Assembly: GCA_046155505.1 (NCBI GenBank)
Contig: JBJXFK010000350.1
Span: forward strand, 1-10,946
Length of the DNA stretch: 10,946 nucleotides
Direction: 5' to 3'
From: JBJXFK01 sp046155505
GTDB lineage: Bacteria; Planctomycetota; Phycisphaerae; UBA1845; Fen-1342
Under the pieces are notes generated by a model. The model ran no database searches, had not been told where the DNA came from, and saw nothing but the letters and a program-made list of their open reading frames with translations. The position numbers were made by a program, and so were the translations under genes. Shown one piece after another: positions 6,291 through 10,946 of this stretch. How positions within the stretch are numbered: position 1 is the stretch's first letter; every line of letters begins with the position of its first letter.

Positions 6291-9200
6291 GTGCGCATTC
6301 GCGGCTACGCCTGCGTGTGGATGGCGTTCTGCATCGGAACGGGGGCGCTCATGAATACAGCCAGCGCCCAGAGCAAGGGTCGTGATTGGTTCGTGAGCGC
6401 CGGCTCGAGCGGCGACGGCTCGCAAGCCGCGCCGTTCGGAGATCCGTGGGAAGCGCTCGAGAAGTGCGAGGCTGGCGATGCGATCCACATCGCCGAGGGC
6501 AAGTACTTCGGCCGGCTGGGCGTCGGCATGTGGGAGATCCCGTTCGACGGCGTGCAGCTGCTCGGCGGCTACTCCGGCGACTTCGGCGAGCGAAACCCGT
6601 GGACGCATCCGTCGCAGCTGCTGTGGGACAAGGCGTCGAAGAACCGGCCGAACCAGGCGCGCGTGCTGGCGAGGGGCAAGGACGTCGTGGTCGACGGCAT
6701 CGTCGTCGACATGCGCGACCAGAACGAATACGTCGACGAACAGCAGTCGGGGCGCAAGGATCGCCACGTCGAGGAGACGGCGATCAGCCTCAACCACCCC
6801 GGAACGGTGCGCAACTGCGTTATCGTCAATGCCTGCCAGGAGTGCGTGGTGACGCCGTGCGGCTCGACGATCGAGAATAACCTGTTCCTGAATGCATTGA
6901 TCTTCGCAGTCAAGGTGAACGCCAACCTGGGCGATCTGAAGGCGGTCACCGGGATCAGGAACAACACGATCCTCTTCACCTGGGACAACAAGACGCCGGG
7001 CAAGGGCGCGTACCGCGGCTCGGCGATCCATCTTGGCCAACAGGTCAACGCCGACATCACCGGCAACATTCTCGCCAACAACGACAACGCCGCGGTCTTC
7101 ACCAACGGCGCGCTCGACCGCACCTCAATCACCAAGAACGCGTTCGCGATGAACCTGTTCGCGAACCTGTTGACGGGCGAAGACGGCGTCAAGGCGGTGG
7201 TCGACGACCAGACGATGGAGCTGCTCGAGGAAGTGGGTCTGAAGGCGATCGACGGCAACCAAGTCGTCGCGCACGAGCTGCCGCTCGACGCGGCATGGCT
7301 CGATCTCTACAGCAAGCGCACCGCGAGCCAGCAGGGCAAGGTGGTGATGGACGATTGGAACAAGCTGCGCCAGCTCGCCGGGCTGCCGCTGATGGGCACC
7401 GGCTACAAGGTCGCCACCGGTGTCGCGCCGCCCTATGACTTCGGCAAGGCGCTGCAGCTGGTGGTCGGTCGCAAGGCGACGCCGGCCGCGGGCGCGCGCG
7501 TCGTCGCGCTGCCGGTCAGTTTCAAGAGTGCGGGTCCCGCCGTCGCCGCGAAGACCTACGAGAAGAGCGAGGTGCAGACCTGGCACCGTTCCCCGGACGG
7601 CGTCAACCGCAAGGCGCTCGAGATGCTCGTTGCCCTCGGTGGCGGCGCCAACATCTCCGGGCTCCCGGCCGGCCTCAAGCCGGACGATCACGGCGGCCAG
7701 AAGCTTTACGACGTCGAGGGGCAGAGCGCCTGGGTTACGGGTTTCTACCGCAAGGGCTCGAACGTCGAACGCGTGATCAACCAGGACTCCGGGTGGTACC
7801 AGGGCACCGGAAAGCCGACGCGGTTGCACGTGGTGCGCGGCACTGCCTACACGACGACCGGCCACCCAAAGGCCGGCTTCGTGATCGACAGCATCGAACG
7901 TTACGAGCCTTCGGCGGCGGCGATCGCGGACGCGGCCGCCGGCAAGAGGCCGACGGGCCGCGACTGGTTCGTGCGCGCCGGCAACATGGGCGGCGACGGC
8001 AGCAAGGACAAGCCGTTCCGAGACCCGTTCCAAGCGCTCGAGAAGTGCCAGTCGGGCGACACGATCCACGTCGCCGAGGGTGAGTACCACGGCAAGTTGA
8101 AGGGTGGCCGCTGGAAGATCGAGCTGCCGTACATTGCGCTGCTCGGTGGCTACGATGCGAACTTCACCGAACGCGCCCCGTGGGCGCACCCGACGCGGCT
8201 CCTGTGCCCGCCCGATTTCAAGGGCACCCGCGGCGGCGTCACGCTCGAGGGCGACGGCGACTTCACCGGCACGATCGTCGACGGCTTCATCTTCGACAAG
8301 CGCACCAACAACAACTACGACGCGGACAAGAACCTCGTCGACCAGCATACCGACCACTCGGTGCAGCTGCGGCTCGAACGGCCCGAGTGCGTCGTGCGCA
8401 ACTGCATCTTCGTGAACGGCGGCGAAGACGGCATCCAGGTCGCCAACGGCATGATGGTCGAGAACAACCTGTTCATGAACCACATGGGCCGCGCGATCAC
8501 GATTCGATCCGGCCACACGACGACACCGATTCTGCTGCGCAACAACACGATCCTGTTCAACTGGGAACGCGCCGGGCGCTTCGGCGCCGGCCGCGGCTAC
8601 GGCGGCGAGGGCATCGTCGTCGAATCGCAGGTCCGCGCTACGATCACCAACAACATCATCCAGTTCAGCGACAACAACGCGATCCGCTTCAACGCCGACG
8701 CGAAGGACGTGCGCATCACCGACAACGTGTTCGCGCACAACCTCTGGGCGATCATCTACAGCACCGAGAGCATCATCGACGACGCGACCTTCAGCCAACT
8801 CGGCGACTTCGGCTTCGCCGGCAGCAACGGAAACCGTCTGCTGGTCCCGGGCATCCCGCTGGACCAGGAGTGGTTCGACCTCTACTGCAAACGCACCGCC
8901 TACGCGCCGGGCAAAGTCCAGATGGACGACTGGAACAAACTGCGGGAGATCCTCGGCGAGCCGATGCTGGCGACCGGCGGCCAGGCGGGGTCATGCCGCG
9001 CGCCGGCATACGACTGGCAGAAGTGCCTGAAGATGGTGCCGAAGCACCCCGAGTGCGCGGCCGGCGCCCGGCCGATGACTGAGCCGGCGAAGTTCACCGG
9101 AATCGTCCGCGAGGAGGTCGCCCACGAGTACGCCGTGACGCCGTGGGAAGTGGCCAAGAAGGCCGACACGTGGGCAGCGCTCGACGGCAAGCGCGTCGCG

Positions 9201-9470
9201 ATCAAAGTCGGCGTGGAGCGCGTCGACAACAGCTTCAAGCTCGACGACATCAAGAAGGAGGAGTACGACTGCTACGTGCTGTGCAGTCCGACGAGTCTCG
9301 ACGGTGGACTGCCGATGCACTGCTACGTCAAGCGCGGGACCACCGCTGAACGCGGCCTGCGTACCGCCAAGATGGCGCCGCGCGGCGCGCCCGACCAGCT
9401 CTATTTGGTCAGCGGCATCGCCCGCGCCAACCGCACGATGGTGGTCGAAGCGATCGCCAAGGAGGATTGA
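6291..9470 (+). CDS. Secreted protein with two tandem parallel beta-helix modules
   Basis: The product has 1059 residues. A signal peptide (MRIRGYACVWMAFCIG..., likely cut at ASA|Q near residue 26) leads into two homologous halves. Each begins with GRDWFV.AG..GDGS..PF.DP...LEKC, a DUF1565-type entry to a right-handed parallel beta-helix (residues 30-371 and 556-896). Asn-rich rungs follow (TIENNLFLNA, RNNTILF, ITNNIIQFSDNNAI), closing with DLY(S/C)KRTA and MDDWNKLR. A beta-rich domain follows each helix (about 473-535, VEGQSAWVTGFYRK; and about 964-1056, LDGKRVAIKVG), possibly OB-like. A linker rich in Ala (536-555) joins the halves. Beta-helix proteins often bind or cleave polysaccharides, but no lyase or hydrolase catalytic motif stands out, so the role is unassigned. 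By eye it favours C/G in third codon positions more than the 1908-5714 gene. It seems to be a single-gene transcript closed by the hairpin at 9505. Confidence 0.85.
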   Translation: MRIRGYACVWMAFCIGTGALMNTASAQSKGRDWFVSAGSSGDGSQAAPFGDPWEALEKCEAGDAIHIAEGKYFGRLGVGMWEIPFDGVQLLGGYSGDFGERNPWTHPSQLLWDKASKNRPNQARVLARGKDVVVDGIVVDMRDQNEYVDEQQSGRKDRHVEETAISLNHPGTVRNCVIVNACQECVVTPCGSTIENNLFLNALIFAVKVNANLGDLKAVTGIRNNTILFTWDNKTPGKGAYRGSAIHLGQQVNADITGNILANNDNAAVFTNGALDRTSITKNAFAMNLFANLLTGEDGVKAVVDDQTMELLEEVGLKAIDGNQVVAHELPLDAAWLDLYSKRTASQQGKVVMDDWNKLRQLAGLPLMGTGYKVATGVAPPYDFGKALQLVVGRKATPAAGARVVALPVSFKSAGPAVAAKTYEKSEVQTWHRSPDGVNRKALEMLVALGGGANISGLPAGLKPDDHGGQKLYDVEGQSAWVTGFYRKGSNVERVINQDSGWYQGTGKPTRLHVVRGTAYTTTGHPKAGFVIDSIERYEPSAAAIADAAAGKRPTGRDWFVRAGNMGGDGSKDKPFRDPFQALEKCQSGDTIHVAEGEYHGKLKGGRWKIELPYIALLGGYDANFTERAPWAHPTRLLCPPDFKGTRGGVTLEGDGDFTGTIVDGFIFDKRTNNNYDADKNLVDQHTDHSVQLRLERPECVVRNCIFVNGGEDGIQVANGMMVENNLFMNHMGRAITIRSGHTTTPILLRNNTILFNWERAGRFGAGRGYGGEGIVVESQVRATITNNIIQFSDNNAIRFNADAKDVRITDNVFAHNLWAIIYSTESIIDDATFSQLGDFGFAGSNGNRLLVPGIPLDQEWFDLYCKRTAYAPGKVQMDDWNKLREILGEPMLATGGQAGSCRAPAYDWQKCLKMVPKHPECAAGARPMTEPAKFTGIVREEVAHEYAVTPWEVAKKADTWAALDGKRVAIKVGVERVDNSFKLDDIKKEEYDCYVLCSPTSLDGGLPMHCYVKRGTTAERGLRTAKMAPRGAPDQLYLVSGIARANRTMVVEAIAKED
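6378..7403 (+). repeat. Beta-helix module, copy 1 (intragenic duplication)
   Basis: This codes for residues 30-371. It aligns with 7956-8978 from GRDWFV through MDDWNKLR to the (G/A)TG tripeptide. The copies share whole phrases such as ALEKC, AEG.Y.G.L, LLGGY, RNNTILF and KRTA. The offset is 526-527 codons. Confidence 0.75.
7956..8978 (+). repeat. Beta-helix module, copy 2 (intragenic duplication)
   Basis: This codes for residues 556-896, the second copy. DNA identity is patchy (a 15-base identical block at 6453 and 8034, for example), whereas the protein pattern is well kept. That points to an old duplication maintained by selection rather than a recent one. Confidence 0.75.
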
Positions 9471-9504
9471 CCGCGCAGCACGAGGCTGCGAGGTCGAATC
9501 ATGG

Positions 9505-9532
9505 GAGGCTGGCGTCGCAAGGCGCCAGCCTC
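9505..9532 (+). terminator. Strong GNRA-loop hairpin after the beta-helix gene
   Basis: Ten perfect pairs (9505-9514 with 9523-9532) extend inward by a T-G wobble and a C-G pair to a GCAA tetraloop (9517-9520). It begins 35 bases after the stop at 9468-9470. It lacks a T-run, as is common for terminators in GC-rich genomes. A 3'-end-protecting RNA structure is the alternative. Confidence 0.65.
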
Positions 9533-9899
9533 GTCGCGCTTGCCAGCGCGCGAGTGCGGCCGATCACGATCGAGATCGATGAGCTGGTCGAGTTCATCGG
9601 TGGCTCGTGGTGTGGAAGCCGAATCGTCGCACCTGGCCAATTGCCAGATCGCCCGACCTCGCCGCAGGAATTCACCGGCGACGAAGTGCGAACGATCAAA
9701 ACCATAGTTCGTGCCGACGAGTATCGACATCTTCCGACCTGCACGCTCGCGAGCCGAATATGCCGACGAGCGGATACCACGAGCCGGTGACGCTGCCAAG
9801 GATCACGCGCGCTGATATTCCGCGGACGACCGCTGTAGGCCTACGCCAGAAAGCGCGTGTCGATACGCTACGGAACTGCTTATGCTTCAATGCGTTCGA

Positions 9900-9972
9900 A
9901 GGATTCTTCCAATCCTACGGTCACCCCCGTTCGCGTCTCGGGCTTTTTACTGCGGATCCAGTAAGGGTCCGC
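9900..9972 (+). promoter_or_regulatory. Structured leader with competing hairpins
   Basis: Four small stems can form: 9900-9905 with 9911-9916; 9926-9929 with 9939-9942, followed by CTTTTT; 9947-9952 with 9959-9964; and 9952-9959 with 9965-9972 (eight pairs, one wobble). The last two share bases, so they exclude each other. The stem with the T-run would act as a weak terminator upstream of the ATG at 10025. An attenuator-like or ligand-sensing leader is possible; no known riboswitch class is recognised. Confidence 0.3.
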
Positions 9973-10010
9973 AAGCATGCGGGCCCAGTCCACACTCTTG
10001 GTTCTCTCGA

Positions 10011-10016
10011 AAGGAG
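10011..10016 (+). promoter_or_regulatory. Ribosome binding site of the dockerin gene remnant
   Basis: AAGGAG lies eight bases before ATG 10025. It selects this ATG over an in-frame upstream ATG at 9977, which has no such site and would place extra residues before the signal peptide. Confidence 0.7.
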
Positions 10017-10024
10017 ACCGAACG

Positions 10025-10165
10025 ATGTTTCTTCGAAGTACTCTGGTTGCCATCGTGTTGGTTTTGGCCGCGGCTGACAGCGCCTCTGCCCAAGTGTTCA
10101 TCCGCGGGGATGCAAATGTGGACAGTGCCCGTAGGGTGCAAAAACTCGATCGAGTGCAAACCTAG
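10025..10165 (+). pseudogene. Secreted dockerin-type protein, cut off by an insertion
   Basis: The 46-codon frame starts with a clean signal peptide (MFLRSTLVAIVLVLAAADSASA, cut before Gln23) followed by VFIRGDANVD. That is the usual entry into a dockerin-like calcium loop of Planctomycetota secreted proteins (RGDANxDG..DISD), with Asp29, Asn31 and Asp33 in place. After Asp33 (codon 10121-10123) the expected Gly and DISD are replaced by SARRVQKLDRVQT and a TAG. The junction coincides with the start of transposase-bearing DNA, so the gene is almost certainly broken by insertion, and the rest lies beyond the element or is lost. The dockerin motif sits directly after the signal peptide here, unlike the C-terminal one in the 1908-5714 gene. 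Confidence 0.7.
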
Positions 10166-10190
10166 ACCGCGGTTTGGAGGCGGTCCATTC

Positions 10191-10412
10191 CTATTCCGCC
10201 ATTTCTTCGGGTTTGATTGTGTTGATTTCCTTGAGCGTCTCTGGGCTCAGGCGACTTGCAAGTTCTCGCAGGCGCGCTCGGCGTTCGGGCGGAATTTCGA
10301 GCGGCACGCCAGACTCATCAATTTGGCGTCTGAGCATGCGGACTTCGGCGAGTAATCGCTGCTGTTTGCGCAGGAGTATGCGTTCGCAGCAAGCTCTGAT
10401 CCACCTAAACAT
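10191..10412 (-). CDS. Transposase N-terminal-like ORF (73 residues)
   Basis: On the minus strand, ATG at 10412 is preceded by AAGGA (complement of 10420-10424), a good binding site. A longer frame from GTG 10445 lacks one. The protein starts with a short hydrophobic/basic helix, then LLAEVRMLRRQI, a helical segment rich in Arg and Glu, and ELASRLSPETLKEINTI. This resembles the N-terminal DNA-binding helices of planctomycete integrase-core transposases (LLAENR.LRRQ ... L..E...IV.P.T). It ends after KPEEMAE, where those proteins continue into WHR.L and the catalytic core. It lies 34 bases downstream of the catalytic-half gene, the reverse of the expected order. It may be a truncated second copy or an accessory gene of the element. 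Confidence 0.5.
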   Translation of the reverse strand: MFRWIRACCERILLRKQQRLLAEVRMLRRQIDESGVPLEIPPERRARLRELASRLSPETLKEINTIKPEEMAE

Positions 10413-10446
10413 CGTCGATTCCTTGATGCAACGCGAAAAAATCACA

Positions 10447-10946
10447 TCATGCGGCGTCGCGAAAGTAGTAGCACAGCAAACCGCCCAATCGCTCTCGACA
10501 CTTTACCGCACCAGTACGGATTTGCAGGCCGCATTCTGGTTCAATGAGCTTGTTCTCCAGGCCCTGGTGATTACGCTCCGCAAGAAAATGACGTTCGTAT
10601 TCTCGAAGCGTGCGCCTAAGTGCGCTCTCGCCGAACAAGATCAATCGATCCAGGGACTCGTTCCTAATGGAGCGTACAAATCTTTCGGCGTAGGTGTTGC
10701 AGTTCGGCGCGGACGGCGGAATGAGCACCGGCTCTATGCCCTCGGCTTTCAGGATTTCTCGAAACTCGTCGGTGTACTTCGTGTCGCGATCGATGATCAG
10801 ATGCGTGCACCCCCGAAGTAAGCTGTCGTCGAATGCTGCCAATTCGAGTGCTTGCTGCTTCATGAACAGGCGATGCGGATTCGGCGTTACGCCAAGGATG
10901 CGCACCCGACGCGTGCAGACTCGCATGGCAAAAAACACATAGAACG
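10447..10946 (-). CDS. Integrase-core (rve) transposase, 5' end outside window
   Basis: The minus-strand frame is open to the window edge and ends at TGA 10449-10447, giving about 166 C-terminal residues of a DDE transposase, which cuts and joins element ends. The first catalytic Asp should lie just outside the window. The second is in LIIDRDTKY, and the Glu is in NTYAERFVRS, 34 residues after the first Asp of DRD, which fits the D-D-35-E spacing of rve proteins. The conserved tail RNHQGLENKLIEP and CRERLGGLL.YY.R.AA is characteristic of a transposase group frequent in Planctomycetota; full-length relatives are roughly 350 residues. The edge residues FYVFFAMRVCTRRV fit the strand before the second Asp, so the in-frame GTG at 10938 is not a real start. 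No damage is visible in the part seen. Confidence 0.8.
   Translation of the reverse strand, partial: FYVFFAMRVCTRRVRILGVTPNPHRLFMKQQALELAAFDDSLLRGCTHLIIDRDTKYTDEFREILKAEGIEPVLIPPSAPNCNTYAERFVRSIRNESLDRLILFGESALRRTLREYERHFLAERNHQGLENKLIEPECGLQIRTGAVKCRERLGGLLCYYFRDAA

Larger units (their letters stand above)
9533..10024. other. Non-coding stretch and leader of the dockerin gene remnant
   Basis: No supported gene is present in these 492 bases. Overlapping short frames on both strands differ in composition from the neighbours and match nothing I know. A 10-bp palindrome (gtaggcctac) lies at 9835-9844. From 9900 the DNA becomes rich in small hairpins, listed separately, and leads into the ribosome binding site at 10011. 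Confidence 0.45.
10124..10946 (-). mobile_element. Insertion element, left end and transposase part (incomplete)
   Basis: The element is inferred from the abrupt end of the dockerin homology near 10124 and from transposase coding on the opposite strand up to the window edge. The first 45 bases hold a 12-bp palindrome (actcgatcgagt, 10144-10155) and a short hairpin (10165-10170 with 10180-10185). The terminal inverted repeat and target duplication cannot be checked because the other end lies outside the window. The right boundary is the window edge, not the element end. Confidence 0.55.

Noticed and set aside
6175..6354. 59-codon ORF starting MKKGAMGRN, overlapping the start of the beta-helix gene
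   Set aside because: It has a possible AAGGTGAT site, but the product is Arg/Ser-rich without any motif and the overlap with the signal peptide is unlikely for a real gene.
5967..7040. 357-codon minus-strand frame spanning the gap before the beta-helix gene
   Set aside because: Most of it mirrors the plus-strand beta-helix gene. The composition (Arg/Ala/Val/Asp) and lack of motifs mark it as a shadow.
7125..8798. 557-codon minus-strand frame inside the beta-helix gene
   Set aside because: It exists because the plus-strand codons end mostly in C or G, so antisense stops are rare; no domain is seen.
9467..9790. 107-codon plus-strand frame after the beta-helix gene
   Set aside because: It begins with TTG at the stop of the previous gene and reads through the strong hairpin; no family resemblance.
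10174..10821. 215-codon plus-strand frame opposite the transposase parts
   Set aside because: The minus strand has clear transposase motifs; this is the antisense shadow.

Overview
The window looks like chromosomal DNA of a Planctomycetota-type bacterium, or a close environmental relative. The evidence is GC-rich DNA, very large secreted multidomain proteins ending in dockerin-like tails with a cysteine-bearing terminal peptide, a second gene starting with signal peptide plus dockerin loop, and an integrase-core transposase of a type common in that phylum. The phylum is inferred from protein style; there is no rRNA or marker gene.

Region 1 (1-1907) is accessory and partly decayed. It has a barstar-family ORF that lost its N-terminus (229-498), a small membrane protein (648-983), a fragment with a basic helical tail (958-1077), an intact 162-residue protein resembling the DUF7684 group (1123-1611), and a 43-codon C-terminal fragment (1618-1749). 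Two unrelated sequences recur among them. One coding fragment (KWR...PNVV..NSR) appears three times in degenerate form, and a 21-bp exact repeat appears twice. This fits an immunity-gene-like cassette area shuffled by recombination, with no toxin partner visible.

Region 2 (1908-5714) is one 1268-residue exported protein: signal peptide, three Cys-rich fibronectin-III-like repeats, a galactose-binding-like beta domain, a LamG/concanavalin-like domain, a ThuA/GATase1-like domain, Ig-like beta domains and a paired calcium-loop dockerin-like tail.

Region 3 (6291-9470) is a second exported protein of 1059 residues, built from two tandem copies of a parallel beta-helix module, each followed by a small beta-rich domain. 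It has its own ribosome binding site and a strong GNRA-loop hairpin just after its stop. The 576-bp gap before it holds nothing recognisable.

Region 4 (9471-10946) starts with a non-coding stretch and a leader with competing hairpins. Next comes a dockerin gene that keeps only its signal peptide and the first half of one calcium loop (10025-10123). There it is broken by foreign DNA carrying transposase parts on the minus strand: the catalytic C-terminal half (10447 to the window edge), then, oddly downstream of it, an ORF resembling the N-terminal helical part of the same transposase family (10191-10412). All genes except the transposase parts are on the plus strand. The two large genes appear to be separate transcription units, probably both serving the cell surface or extracellular space. 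No complete defence, CRISPR or biosynthetic system is visible.
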